A DNA stretch of 42,388 nucleotides. It comes from Yinghuangia soli. GTDB taxonomy: Bacteria > Actinomycetota > Actinomycetes > Streptomycetales > Streptomycetaceae. This document shows positions 7,635 through 16,624 of this stretch, one piece after another (the first letter of the stretch is position 1; each line of letters opens with the position of its first letter). The position numbers were made by a program, and so were the translations under genes. The DNA is taken from NCBI RefSeq assembly GCF_021502675.1, contig NZ_JAKFHA010000002.1:1-42388 (forward strand). The letters are read 5' to 3'. The notes under the pieces were generated by a model, which was not told the origin of the DNA, did no database searches, and saw only the letters and a list, made by a program, of their open reading frames with translations.

Positions 7635-9515
7635 TCACCAGTTGCGCGGGTCGAACGGATTCGCCTCGTCGTCGTTGCTGCCCGGGCGGTTGTTGCCGCC
7701 GTTGCCGCCGTTCGACTGGCCCGTCGGGCTGCCCGTGGGGCTCCCGGTGGGCTGCTGCGTGGTCGGCGGCTGCTGCGTGGTCGGCGCCGGGGACGGGCCC
7801 TGCGAGACCGTCAGCTGGACCGAGTTGCCCTCGATGACCTGGTCGCCCTTGGGCACGCTCTGCGCGATGACGATGTTGGCCGGCTTGTCCGGGCTGTACT
7901 CGAACTTCGCGGTGACCTTGACCTTGAGCTCGGCCTCGAGCCGGCTCTTCGCCTCGGCATAGGTCTTGCCCACCACGTCGATCATCTCGGCGGACGGCTT
8001 GCCACTGTTGATCTTGAGGACGACCTCGGAGTTCAGCGGCAGCTCGGTGTTCGCCACCGGGTCCGTCGCGCAGACCGTGTCCTTCTCGCACTTGTGGTCG
8101 GTGCTGCGGTCGGGCCGGGCCTTGAAGCCGGCCTCGGTGATGAGCTTCGTCGCCTGGTCTTCCTTCATCTTCGCGACGTTGGGGACCTTGCCGAGCGCGG
8201 GACCCGAGGACAGCACGACGGTGACGTTGCTGTCCTTCTCGACCTTGGTGCCCTCGGCCGGGGTCTGCGTGCAGACCGTGTCCTTGGGCTGCTCGCAGGC
8301 CTTCTTCTCCGGCGACACGGTCAGCTTGAGCGTGCTGGAGTCGATCATCTGCTGGGCCTGCGCCTGGGTCTTGCCGACCAGGTTCGGGACGCTCTTGAGG
8401 TCGCCCTTGGCATCGTCGCCGCCGAGCAGCGTCTTGCCCACGAAGAAGGCCGCGACCAGGACCGCGACGCATGCCACCGCGAGCAGCGCCCACGCCCAGC
8501 CGCGCTGCCGGGGCGGCTCGTCGTCGTCGTAGTCGTCGTCCGGGCCCAGGTCGTACTGCTGCTGGCCGTGCTGGGTGCCGTACGCCGAGGACGCCTGGGT
8601 GGACGGCCCGGGCGTCGGCGGCAGGTACTGGGTGGCCGCCTCCATGGGCGCCATCACGGCCGGCGCCGCGATCGGCATGCCGTGCAGGGCACGCTCCAGG
8701 TCGGCGCGCATCTCGTCGGCGCTCTGGTACCGGTTGTCCGGGTGCTTGGCGAGCGACTTCAGCACGATGGCGTCGATCGTCGGCGAGACCTCGGGGTCGT
8801 ACGCGCTCGGCGGCAGCGGGTCCTCGCGGACGTGCTGGTAGGCCACCGCGACCGGCGAGTCGCCGACGAAGGGCGGGCGCTCGGTCAGGAGTTCGTAGAG
8901 CAGGCAGCCGGTCGAGTACAGGTCCGAGCGGGCGTCGACGGTCTCGCCGCGGGCCTGCTCGGGGGAGAGGTACTGCGCGGTGCCGATGACCGCGGCGGTC
9001 TGCGTCATCGTCATGCCGTTGTCGGCCATGGCGCGCGCGATGCCGAAGTCCATCACCTTGACGGTGCCCTGCCGGGTCAGCATGACGTTGGCGGGCTTGA
9101 TGTCGCGGTGGATGATGCCGTTGCGGTGGCTGTACTCCAGCGCCTGCAGGACGCCCGCGGTCATCTCCATGGCGCGCTCGGGCAGCAGCCGCCGCCCGGA
9201 GTGCAGAAGCTCGCGCAGCGTGGACCCGTCGACGTACTCCATCACGATGTACGGGATGGAGATCCCGTTGATGTAGTCCTCGCCGGTGTCGTAGACCGCG
9301 ACGATCGCCGGATGGTTCAGCGATGCGGCGGACTGCGCCTCGCGCCGGAACCGGGCCTGGAACGACGGATCGCGGGCCAGGTCGGCACGGAGCGTCTTGA
9401 CCGCGACGGTACGCCCGAGACGGATGTCACGGCCCAGGTACACCTCGGCCATGCCGCCGCGGCCGAGGACCGCACCGAGCTCGTACCGGTCGCCGAGGCG
9501 ACGCGGCTCTTCCAT
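7635..9515 (-). CDS. pknB: PASTA-domain serine/threonine protein kinase PknB
   Basis: A 626-residue transmembrane kinase. In this family it senses peptidoglycan fragments and phosphorylates division and wall-synthesis proteins. The kinase domain is residues 11-270: GRGGMAEV glycine loop, Lys40, HRDIKPAN with Asp138, DFG with Asp156, and activation-loop Thr171 and Thr173. These positions equal those known for Mycobacterium tuberculosis PknB, which supports the ATG at 9515 over the GTG at 9566. A disordered acidic linker precedes one membrane segment (ALLAVACVAVLVAAFFVG). Outside are three PASTA repeats (starting SVPNLVGKT, KVPNVAKMK and MIDVVGKTY). The first two each hold a Cys pair that could form a disulfide. 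The tail is rich in Thr, Gln, Pro, Asn and Gly. It lies last in the fhaA-to-pknB operon, 120 bases after pbpA. Confidence 0.96.
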   Translation of the reverse strand: MEEPRRLGDRYELGAVLGRGGMAEVYLGRDIRLGRTVAVKTLRADLARDPSFQARFRREAQSAASLNHPAIVAVYDTGEDYINGISIPYIVMEYVDGSTLRELLHSGRRLLPERAMEMTAGVLQALEYSHRNGIIHRDIKPANVMLTRQGTVKVMDFGIARAMADNGMTMTQTAAVIGTAQYLSPEQARGETVDARSDLYSTGCLLYELLTERPPFVGDSPVAVAYQHVREDPLPPSAYDPEVSPTIDAIVLKSLAKHPDNRYQSADEMRADLERALHGMPIAAPAVMAPMEAATQYLPPTPGPSTQASSAYGTQHGQQQYDLGPDDDYDDDEPPRQRGWAWALLAVACVAVLVAAFFVGKTLLGGDDAKGDLKSVPNLVGKTQAQAQQMIDSSTLKLTVSPEKKACEQPKDTVCTQTPAEGTKVEKDSNVTVVLSSGPALGKVPNVAKMKEDQATKLITEAGFKARPDRSTDHKCEKDTVCATDPVANTELPLNSEVVLKINSGKPSAEMIDVVGKTYAEAKSRLEAELKVKVTAKFEYSPDKPANIVIAQSVPKGDQVIEGNSVQLTVSQGPSPAPTTQQPPTTQQPTGSPTGSPTGQSNGGNGGNNRPGSNDDEANPFDPRNW

Positions 9516-9635
9516 AGCTTCCAGCCTTTCCCTTACCGGTCCTCGACCCTGAACGTCCTCGGACACGGTACCCGGGCCGAGGCATGCGCGGTTGTCACGG
9601 ACTGATCAAGTCTGCGCGGCCCGATCTGTGGGTTC

Positions 9636-11141
9636 TCACTTGCCGAGCACCGCCTTCATGATGGCGACGGCGGTGGGGGCGGCGGTCTTGCATCCGCTGA
9701 TGTCGTTCCGCTCGACGTCCGCTTCGGTGTCCTCGACGACCACGGCGACCGCGACCTTCTTGCCGTCCAACTCCGCGAACGACACGAACCAGGCATACGG
9801 CCGCTTGTCGTTCGCGAAGCCGCGCTGCGCGGTGCCGGTCTTGCCGCCGACCTTGACTCCCGGGATCTTCGCGGACTGGCAGGAGCCTTCCTCGACCACG
9901 CCGACCATCATGTCCTGCAACTGGCCGGCGACGTTCGGCTCGACCGCCTGGCTGAGCTTCTTGGCGCTGGTCTGCTCTATGGTCTCCAGGCTCTGCGAGC
10001 GCAGCGAGTCGACCAGGTACGGCTCCATCAGGGTGCCGTTGTTGGCGATCGCCGCGGCCACCATCGCCATCTGCAGCGGTGTGGAGGTCACGCTCTGCTG
10101 GCCGATCGCGGCGCGCATGGTGGCGCCGCCCTCGTCGTTGGCCGGGAAGTTGCTTGCGTTGACGCGGGTCGGGATGTCCAGGTTGTTCTTGGTGTCCGAG
10201 CCGCCCTTGGTGAAGTCGTACTTGCCGAAGTCGTTGAAGCCGAACTTCTCGGCCTGCGCCTTGATCGCGGCGTCGCCGAGCTCCATGGCGATGCCCGCGA
10301 AGACCGTGTTGCAGGACTTCTCCAGCGCGACCTTGAGGGTGCTGCCCTGGCAGGCGGCGGGGCCGGCCTGGTCCTTGAGGCCCAGCAGCGAGTTCGGGTA
10401 GGGCATCGGCGACGGGAAGTTCGTCACCGTGTCCCAGTTGTACTTGCCACTGGCGATCGCGGCCGCGGCGGTGACGAGCTTGAACGTCGAACCGGGCGCG
10501 TAGGTGTAGCGGATGACCCGGTTGTCCATCGGCTTGGTCGGATCCTCGTTGAGCGCCTTCCAGGTCGCGTCCTGGGCCTTCTTGTCGTTGACCGCGAGCT
10601 GGGCCGGGTCGTACGACGGCGTCGACACCATCGCCAGGATCTGGCCGGTCGTCGGGTCGATCGCGGCCGCCGCACCGGTCTTGCCGTTCAGTCCCTTGAA
10701 GGCGGCCTCCTGGGCCTTGGCGTTCAGCGTCAGGTCGACGTTGCCGCCGCGCCGCTCCTTGCCGGTGACCACGTCGATGACGCGGCGCACGAACAGCCGG
10801 GAGTCGTCGCCGCTGAGGATGTCCTCCTCGACGTTCTCCAGCAGGTTGCTGCCGTAGAACTGCGACTTGAAGCCGGTGACCGGGGCGTACATCGGGCCGT
10901 TGAGGTAGGTCCGCTGGTACTCGAACTTCTTGCTGTCGGTCTTCTCCGAGCCGGTGATCGGCTTGTCGTCGACCAGGAAGTCGCCGCGGGGGTGGGAGTA
11001 CGACTCGTACATCGCGCGCTTGTTCTCGGGGTGGTCCGCGTACTCGTCGGCCTTGACGACCTGGATCCAGTTGGCGCGCAGCATCAGTGCGGCGACCAGG
11101 ACCAGGCAGAAGATGGACACCTTGCGCAGGGGCTTGTTCAC
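9636..11141 (-). CDS. pbpA: Class B penicillin-binding protein (transpeptidase) PbpA
   Basis: A 501-residue monofunctional transpeptidase that should cross-link peptidoglycan at the outer face of the membrane. The N-terminal anchor is about residues 7-24 (KVSIFCLVLVAALMLRAN). A dimerisation domain precedes the transpeptidase domain, in which the three active-site motifs are intact: SxxK as PGSTFK with Ser218 and Lys221, SxN as SCN at 276-278, and KTG as KTGTA at 434-438. Cys residues at 264, 277, 421 and near the C terminus might form disulfides. The start is a GTG, 13 bases after the SEDS gene on the same strand. The pairing fits the known SEDS-bPBP complex, in which the SEDS protein polymerises glycan and the PBP cross-links it. 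Confidence 0.96.
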   Translation of the reverse strand: MNKPLRKVSIFCLVLVAALMLRANWIQVVKADEYADHPENKRAMYESYSHPRGDFLVDDKPITGSEKTDSKKFEYQRTYLNGPMYAPVTGFKSQFYGSNLLENVEEDILSGDDSRLFVRRVIDVVTGKERRGGNVDLTLNAKAQEAAFKGLNGKTGAAAAIDPTTGQILAMVSTPSYDPAQLAVNDKKAQDATWKALNEDPTKPMDNRVIRYTYAPGSTFKLVTAAAAIASGKYNWDTVTNFPSPMPYPNSLLGLKDQAGPAACQGSTLKVALEKSCNTVFAGIAMELGDAAIKAQAEKFGFNDFGKYDFTKGGSDTKNNLDIPTRVNASNFPANDEGGATMRAAIGQQSVTSTPLQMAMVAAAIANNGTLMEPYLVDSLRSQSLETIEQTSAKKLSQAVEPNVAGQLQDMMVGVVEEGSCQSAKIPGVKVGGKTGTAQRGFANDKRPYAWFVSFAELDGKKVAVAVVVEDTEADVERNDISGCKTAAPTAVAIMKAVLGK

Positions 11142-11154
11142 TTCCGACCAATCC

Positions 11155-12885
11155 TCACTGGCTGTGTCCTCTCGGTCCCGCCGGTCCGCCCGGCCCGCTC
11201 GCTCCTCCTGCGCCGCCGCCCGGCGGCGGTCCGGCCGGTCCGGGCGGGGTGCCCGGCCGCGGCGGCACGCCCGGCACTCCGCCGGGCACCGTCAACGCGT
11301 CCGGGGGCGACGAGGGTTCCGCGGGCGTGCCCGCGGAAGCGATCGGGGTGAACTCGGTGGCGGCGTCCGCATCGACGCGCGGCCGGTCCGGCACATGGCC
11401 GCCGGACAGGTCGCCCAGCGGCGAGCCCTGCACCGGCGTCGGCTCGGCCAGCTCGTCGGCGTCCGCGGCGTCCAGCGCCTGGTCCTCGAAGCCGGTGCGC
11501 CGGGCGCGGCGGCCGCCCCGGCTGTTCTGCGTCGCGGAGACCTCGCCGGCCACCGCGGGCGGCGCGGGGCGCCGGGCGGTGTGGCTGACCACGATGAGTA
11601 TGGCGACCAGGATCCAGTTGGTGATGACCGACGAACCGCCCTGGGCGAGGAACGGCATGGTCATACCGGTCAGCGGGATCAGGCCGGTGACGCCGCCGGC
11701 GACCACGAACACCTGCAGCGCCATGACGACCGAGAGGCCGGCTGCGAGCAGCTTGCCGAAGGGGTCGCGGGCCGCCAGCGCGGTACGCAGGCCGCGCTCG
11801 ATGAGCAGCGCGTACACCATGAAGATCGCCATCATCCCGGCCAGGCCCAGCTCTTCGCCGACCGTGGTGAGGATGAAGTCGCTGCGCGCCGCGAAGCCGA
11901 TCTCGTTCGGGAAGCCCTGGTTGAGGCCCTTGCCGAGCAGGCCGCCGTCGCCGTAGCCCATCAGGGCCTGGGCGAGCTGCTCGGAGCCGCCGCGCGGCGG
12001 GTTCGTGCCGTAGATCGCCATCGGGTCGAGCCACGCGTCCACGCGGCCCTTGACGTGCGGTTCGACGGAGCCGACCAGGGCCGCGCCGCCGATCGCCATG
12101 ACGAGGCCGAAGATCAGCCAGCTGACCCGCTCGGTGGCGATGTAGAGCATCACCACGAACATGCCGAAGAACAGCAGCGAGGTGCCCAGGTCGCGTTCGA
12201 AGACCAGGATCATCAGGCTGAGCAGCCACACCACCACGATGGGGAAGATGTCCCGGCCGCGCGGCAGGTACAGGCCCATGACCTTGCGGCTGGCCAGCGC
12301 GAGCGCATCGCGCTTGACCATCAGGTAGCCCGCGAAGAACACGGTCAGCACGATCTTGGTGAACTCGCCCGGCTGGATCGAGAACGGGCCCAGCCGGATC
12401 CAGATCTTGGCGCCGTAGGTGTCGCCCGGGAACGGGATGGGGGAGACCAGCAGCACGAGGGCGACGAGCATCGCGATGTACGTATAGCGCTGCAGCAGCC
12501 GGTGGTCGCGCAGGAACACCACGACGCCGACGAAGAGCGCGACGCCCATCGCGGTGTACATCAGCTGGGTGGGCGCCGCCTTGCGGGTGAGGTCCAGGTC
12601 CAGGCGGTAGATCAGGACCAGGCCCATGCCGTTGAGGAACGTGGCCAGCGGCAGCAGCAGCGGGTCCGCGTACGGCGTGAACTTGCGGACCACCAGGTGC
12701 GCGATGCCGGCCATGAAGCCGAGACCCAGGCCGTAGGAGACCAGTCCGGCCGGCAGCCGGCCGTCGCCGGCCAGGCCTACGTTGGCGTACGCCAGCACCG
12801 GTACCAGGACCGCGAACCCGAGCATCATCAGCTCGGTGTTGCGGCGGTTCGGAGCGGATTGCGGGGTGATCGTCGTGTTACTCAT
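11155..12885 (-). CDS. rodA: SEDS family peptidoglycan glycosyltransferase (FtsW/RodA/SpoVE)
   Basis: A 576-residue polytopic membrane protein of the SEDS family, which polymerises lipid II into glycan strands. About ten or more hydrophobic segments fill residues 18-450. Family motifs include KIWIRLGPFSIQPGEFTKI, FERDLGTSLLFFG, the long extracytoplasmic loop with GGSEQLAQALMGYGDGG, and the C-terminal MPFLAQGGSSVITNW. After the last helix a cytoplasmic tail of about 110 residues is rich in Pro, Gly and Ala and should be disordered. It could bind FHA or kinase partners, but that is speculation. The ATG at 12885 is preceded by a short intergenic repeat region. The gene is next to its likely partner pbpA. 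I use rodA by synteny with mycobacteria; in Streptomyces the gene is often called ftsW-like. Confidence 0.93.
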   Translation of the reverse strand: MSNTTITPQSAPNRRNTELMMLGFAVLVPVLAYANVGLAGDGRLPAGLVSYGLGLGFMAGIAHLVVRKFTPYADPLLLPLATFLNGMGLVLIYRLDLDLTRKAAPTQLMYTAMGVALFVGVVVFLRDHRLLQRYTYIAMLVALVLLVSPIPFPGDTYGAKIWIRLGPFSIQPGEFTKIVLTVFFAGYLMVKRDALALASRKVMGLYLPRGRDIFPIVVVWLLSLMILVFERDLGTSLLFFGMFVVMLYIATERVSWLIFGLVMAIGGAALVGSVEPHVKGRVDAWLDPMAIYGTNPPRGGSEQLAQALMGYGDGGLLGKGLNQGFPNEIGFAARSDFILTTVGEELGLAGMMAIFMVYALLIERGLRTALAARDPFGKLLAAGLSVVMALQVFVVAGGVTGLIPLTGMTMPFLAQGGSSVITNWILVAILIVVSHTARRPAPPAVAGEVSATQNSRGGRRARRTGFEDQALDAADADELAEPTPVQGSPLGDLSGGHVPDRPRVDADAATEFTPIASAGTPAEPSSPPDALTVPGGVPGVPPRPGTPPGPAGPPPGGGAGGASGPGGPAGPRGHSQ

Positions 12886-12976
12886 GCCACCGCCTCGCTA
12901 CGCTCGGCGGCGCATTCGCAAAACGCATCCCCCTTATTGGTTCGCTCGCTGCGCTCGCTCACGGCGTTCCCCCTCC
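12886..12976 (-). repeat. REP-like GC repeat in the pstP-rodA gap
   Basis: This 91-base gap contains two related short arrays on the plus strand: one around 12892-12911 (CCTCGCTACGCTCGGCGG) and one around 12939-12965, where CGCTCGCTGCGCTCGCTC repeats the unit CGCTCG/TGCGCTCG. They interrupt an otherwise tightly packed operon, where the other gaps upstream are 5 to 13 bases. They resemble dispersed intergenic repeats that accumulate between actinomycete operon genes. Whether they alter mRNA stability is not known. A GGAGG-like ribosome site for rodA is not obvious next to the ATG. Confidence 0.5.
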
Positions 12977-14617
12977 TCAACTCGAGCCGACGGGCTGTAC
13001 ATCGCACTTGGCGATGAGCGGGGTGTCCTCGCCGAGGTCGATGGCCGGACCTGCCGTCGGAGTCGTGGTGGGTGCCGCGGTCGGCTGCGCCGCCGCCGGG
13101 GGACTGGCCGCGGGCTGGCCGGTGCCGGGTGCGCCGGTGGCCGGGCGCTGTGCGGCGCCGGTCGTCTTGACCGGGTCGGGCGTGGCGCGCTTGGTGGAGC
13201 GCGAGACCGAGTCGGTGCCCGGACGGCCGCTCGCGGTCGCGGTCGGGGTGGGCGTGCGCATGGGCGCAGCCTGCACCGACGCGGGCGTGGTCACGTTCTC
13301 GCCTCCCGGGCTGCCGGTACCCGGGGTCTGCGGTTGCTCCGGGGTCTGCGGTACCGAAGGAGAGACGGTGGGCGGGTGCTCCTGGTTCCAGGCCAGCACC
13401 TGGCTGCACACCGTGGCCTGGCGCTGCAGCTTGTCCACGTAGTCGCGCGCGTCCGAGAGGCTGGCCGCGTCGTAGCGGACGTCCAGGCTCTTGCGGTACT
13501 CGGCGCCGATCAGGTCGGTCTTGACCGCGCTGTACTGCTTGTACGGGCTGGACAGCGAGATGCCGAAGATCTGCGCGTCGATGCCGCGGTAGATCGCGAC
13601 GTGGTCGCCGTCGCGCGCCACGTAGTACTGCGTCTGGGTCCACCAGTACGCGCCGCCGAGGGCGGCCAGCACCAGCACGGCCGGTCCCCAGACCGGGAGC
13701 GTGCGGCGCCAGGCGGGCTTGGGGCGGCGCCGGCTCGGCGGCGCCGCGGCCTCCGGCACCAGCGCTTCATTCTCGTATTCGCCCGCGGTCAGTTCGCGGG
13801 CCCGGGAGGCCGGCGTGGTGGGCAGCGTGGCGGTCTCGCCGGCGAAGTCGTCGGCGACCGCGCCGACCACCACGGGGATGTCGGACGGTGTCTCGTCGAC
13901 GTCCACGATGTCCGCGACGATGCAGGTGATGTTGTCCGGGCCGCCGCCGCGCAGCGCGAGCTGGATCAGCTCCTGCACCGCGTCGCGCGGGTCGGCGAGG
14001 GCGAGCAGGGTGTCCTGCATCGTCTCCCGGCTGACCACGCCGGACAGGCCGTCGCTGCAGACGAGGTAGCGGTCTCCGGCGCGGGCCTCGCGGACCGCCA
14101 GGTCCGGCTCGACCTGGCCGCGGCCGTCGAGTGCGCGCATCAGCAGGGAGCGCTGCGGGTGGTGCCCGGCCTCCTCCTCGGTGATGCGGCCCTCGTCGAC
14201 CAGGCGCTGCACCCAGGTGTGGTCCTGGGTGATCTGGTCCAGGACGCCGTCCCGCAGCAGGTAGGCGCGCGAGTCGCCGACGTGCACCAGGCCGAGGCCG
14301 TTGCCGGTCCACAGCAGCGCGGTGAGCGTCGTCCCCATGCCCTCGAGGCCGGGGTCGTCGTCGATCATCACGCGCAGCCGGTCGTTGGCGCGGTCCACCG
14401 CGAGGCGGAGGGTGTCGCGCAGGTCGGCCCCGGGCAGGTCCTCGTCGAGTTCGACGATGGTGGACAGGACCTCGGAGCTGGCCACTTCGCCCGCGGCGGC
14501 GCCGCCCATGCCGTCGGCGACCGCGAGCAATCGGGGGCCGGCGTAGCCGGAGTCCTCGTTGCCCTCGCGGATCATGCCTTTGTGCGATCCGGCGGCGAAG
14601 CGGAGAGAGAGGCTCAT
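12977..14617 (-). CDS. pstP: PP2C-family serine/threonine phosphatase PstP
   Basis: A 546-residue membrane-anchored phosphatase that removes phosphate from PknB and its substrates. The PP2C domain fills residues 1-240. Metal-binding acidic residues are visible in GNEDS (Asp22), VADGMGG (Asp35), CSDGLSG (Asp190) and GGPDN (Asp229). A linker leads to one membrane segment at about 308-327 (LPVWGPAVLVLAALGGAYWW). The external part has a compact region to about residue 420 (with DGDHVAIYRGIDAQIFG) and then a long Pro/Thr/Ala-rich tail ending near CDVQPVGSS. The start ATG is 5 bases after the fhaB stop. The long external tail is usual for actinomycete PstP, though its role is unknown. With pknB it forms the reversible phosphorylation pair of this operon. 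Confidence 0.95.
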   Translation of the reverse strand: MSLSLRFAAGSHKGMIREGNEDSGYAGPRLLAVADGMGGAAAGEVASSEVLSTIVELDEDLPGADLRDTLRLAVDRANDRLRVMIDDDPGLEGMGTTLTALLWTGNGLGLVHVGDSRAYLLRDGVLDQITQDHTWVQRLVDEGRITEEEAGHHPQRSLLMRALDGRGQVEPDLAVREARAGDRYLVCSDGLSGVVSRETMQDTLLALADPRDAVQELIQLALRGGGPDNITCIVADIVDVDETPSDIPVVVGAVADDFAGETATLPTTPASRARELTAGEYENEALVPEAAAPPSRRRPKPAWRRTLPVWGPAVLVLAALGGAYWWTQTQYYVARDGDHVAIYRGIDAQIFGISLSSPYKQYSAVKTDLIGAEYRKSLDVRYDAASLSDARDYVDKLQRQATVCSQVLAWNQEHPPTVSPSVPQTPEQPQTPGTGSPGGENVTTPASVQAAPMRTPTPTATASGRPGTDSVSRSTKRATPDPVKTTGAAQRPATGAPGTGQPAASPPAAAQPTAAPTTTPTAGPAIDLGEDTPLIAKCDVQPVGSS

Positions 14618-14622
14618 TCAGG

Positions 14623-15162
14623 CTACCTGCGCAGCTCGATAACGGTCTTGCCGATGCGGATCGGCGCTCCGAGGGGTACGGGGGTCGGTCCGGTCAAGCG
14701 CGTGCGGTCCAGGTACGTGCCGTTGGTCGAGCCCAGGTCCTCGACGATCCAGCTGCCGTCCGGGGCCGGGTAGATGCGCGCGTGCCGGCTCGACGCGTAG
14801 TCGTCGTCGAGCACGATCGTCGAGTCGTGCGCCCGGCCGATGGTGATCTGCTGGTCCGTCAGATTCATCGTGGTGCCGGTGAGCGAGCCTCCGGTGATCA
14901 CCAGCTTGGACGGCGCACTGCGCGGCGCGGACGCGCGGCGCGGGCCGCGGGCCTGCGGGGGAGGCGCCTGCTGGGCGACCGGCGGAGGCACCGCTGCTGC
15001 GGGGGCTGCGGCCGCGGCCGGCGCACTGCGCCGGCGCATCGGCCGCTGGGTGACGCGCGTGCCGAACAGATCGCTGCGGATCACCTGGACCGCGACGATC
15101 ACGAACAGCCACAGCACGGCGAGGAAGCCCAGCCGCATGACGGTGAGGGTCAGCTCAGACAT
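14623..15162 (-). CDS. fhaB: FHA domain membrane protein FhaB (FipA-like)
   Basis: A 179-residue protein with an N-terminal membrane helix (about residues 5-25, LTVMRLGFLAVLWLFVIVAVQV). An Ala/Pro-rich linker follows, and then a C-terminal forkhead-associated domain from about residue 88. Phosphothreonine-binding motifs are present: ITIGRAHDSTI, SSRHARIY and LGSTNGTYLD. In mycobacteria the FhaB protein FipA binds phosphorylated partners of PknB and links to FtsZ/FtsQ. The same role is likely here by family and by position between fhaA and pstP. The start ATG is 10 bases after the fhaA stop, and the stop is 5 bases before pstP, so translational coupling is likely. Confidence 0.93.
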   Translation of the reverse strand: MSELTLTVMRLGFLAVLWLFVIVAVQVIRSDLFGTRVTQRPMRRRSAPAAAAAPAAAVPPPVAQQAPPPQARGPRRASAPRSAPSKLVITGGSLTGTTMNLTDQQITIGRAHDSTIVLDDDYASSRHARIYPAPDGSWIVEDLGSTNGTYLDRTRLTGPTPVPLGAPIRIGKTVIELRR

Positions 15163-15172
15163 GCGCCCGATG

Positions 15173-16081
15173 TCACCCCTCGGTTTGACGGAACACGACA
15201 GTGGTACTGCCCAGCACGATCCTCGACCCGTCGCGGAGAGCGGCACGCTGGCAGTGCTGCCCGTCCACGACGATCCCGTTCGTCGAGCCGAGGTCGGCGA
15301 TCGACGCCGGGGGGCCGATCTTGATCTCGGCATGGTGCCGCGACACGCTCGGGTCGTCGACCCGCACGTCCGCGTCGGTGCTCCGGCCCAGTTTGGCGGC
15401 CGAGGCGGTGAGTTCGTGGCGCATTCCGTTGACCTCGACCCACGTGCGCAGTGCCGCCGGGGGGCGGTACGGCGCGGGGGCCGGGCCGGGCGGGGGGCCC
15501 GGCGGACGCGGCGGCAGGCCGGCACCCGGTCCCGGGGGACCGGCGGGCGGCATGCCACCCGCCTGCGGGTAAGCGGGCGGGCTGTGGAACTGGGGCGCGG
15601 GGCCTTGGGGCGGTTGCCCGGGCTGCGCGTACTTCGGGTCCGGGTAATGCGGATGCGCCGACGCTACAGGTTCGGGCGGCCCGTACCCAGGGGCACCCTG
15701 GGACTGGCTGCCGGCCAGCGCCTGGCTGCGCACCCGGTAGAGCCCGGTGTCCAGATCGTCGGCCTGCTCGAAGTGCACCTCGACGGGCCCGATGAACGAG
15801 TAGCGCTGCTGCTGTGCGTAGTCGCGCACCATCGTGGACAGCTCGGCACCGAGCTGCTGGGCGTAGGGGCTGAGCCGCTCGTAGTCGTGCGAGCCCAGTT
15901 CCACCACGAAGTCGTTGGGGACCATGGTGCGGTCCCGGTTCCAGATGGTCGCGTTGCTGTCGCACTCGCGTTTGAGCGCGCTGGCGATCTCGACAGGCTG
16001 GACATCGGACTTGAACGCCTTGGCGAAGGCGCCGTTGACCAGGCCCTCAAGTCGTTGCTCGAACTTCTTCAGGACACCCAT
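15173..16081 (-). CDS. fhaA: DUF3662 and FHA domain protein FhaA
   Basis: A 302-residue cytoplasmic protein with an N-terminal DUF3662 domain (residues 1-120, MGVLKKFEQRLEGLVNGAFAK region), a long Pro/Gly/Gln-rich linker (about 130-215) and a C-terminal FHA domain (about 218-300). FHA motifs are AKLGRSTDADV, VSRHHAEI and LGSTNGIVVDG. In mycobacteria FhaA is phosphorylated by PknB and binds the pseudokinase domain of the lipid-II flippase MviN to restrain wall synthesis at poles and septa. The ATG at 16081 has a perfect AAGGAGG site a few bases upstream. This is the first gene of the six-gene minus-strand operon, so its upstream region should hold the main promoter. Confidence 0.94.
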   Translation of the reverse strand: MGVLKKFEQRLEGLVNGAFAKAFKSDVQPVEIASALKRECDSNATIWNRDRTMVPNDFVVELGSHDYERLSPYAQQLGAELSTMVRDYAQQQRYSFIGPVEVHFEQADDLDTGLYRVRSQALAGSQSQGAPGYGPPEPVASAHPHYPDPKYAQPGQPPQGPAPQFHSPPAYPQAGGMPPAGPPGPGAGLPPRPPGPPPGPAPAPYRPPAALRTWVEVNGMRHELTASAAKLGRSTDADVRVDDPSVSRHHAEIKIGPPASIADLGSTNGIVVDGQHCQRAALRDGSRIVLGSTTVVFRQTEG

Positions 16082-16534
16082 GGGCACCTCCTTCCCTGTC
16101 AAGCGTCGCCGTCGTCGCCCGGGGCACGGGCGAGCCGAACCGGGCATGCTCCGGTCCGGCCGGTCCTACAGTCAGCTCACTGATCGTATCCACGCTCGGG
16201 AAACGGCCATGGTTCCCCGCCATGGTCACTGTAGGGAGTGTTGGCTCTCACAAGGACTCCTACACCCCGGCCCCTCGTTCCTGGCTCGCTTGTCGTAGTT
16301 GTGGTGTGACCAGGTGCGTCTACCCCGCAGTTGCCCCGTCCTATCCGGGCGGCGCAGGTCAAGCATGCCGGAGAGGACGGGGCGGCGGGGATGGCCCGGC
16401 ACAAAGAAGAATCGGCTGGGTACTCGGGCCGGTACAGAGTGTGCACATCCGCGTGCTTTGAGTGTGGCGCGGACCACTGCCGGGTATTGATTTCAGTCGG
16501 CCCCGGATCGCGTGCTAACCTTCAGTCATTGCTC
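16082..16534. other. Intergenic region between fhaA and tRNA-Leu
   Basis: These 453 bases hold no convincing protein gene. They should carry the main promoter of the minus-strand fhaA operon and the plus-strand tRNA promoter. Weak candidates are a minus-strand TACAGT at 16228-16233 and a plus-strand TAACCT at 16516-16521, about 14 bases before the tRNA. Neither has a clear -35. Two CCATGG palindromes lie close together around 16207-16225. Nothing else stands out. Confidence 0.5.
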
Positions 16535-16618
16535 GCGCGGGTGGCGGAATAGGCAGACGCGCTGGATTCAGGTTCCAGTGCCCGAAAGGGCGTGGGGGTT
16601 CAACTCCCCCCTCGCGCA
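16535..16618 (+). tRNA. tRNA-Leu (anticodon CAG)
   Basis: An 84-base class II tRNA. The acceptor stem GCGCGGG pairs with CTCGCGC (one G-U). The anticodon stem CTGGA/TCCAG encloses the loop TTCAGGT, giving anticodon CAG. A long variable arm (TGCCCGAAAGGGCG region) and a T arm with GGGGGTTCAACTCCCCC follow. The discriminator base is A at 16618, followed by CC and then G, so the full CCA is not encoded and must be added. The tRNA reads CUG, a major leucine codon in GC-rich genomes. Confidence 0.97.
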
Positions 16619-16624
16619 CCGAGC

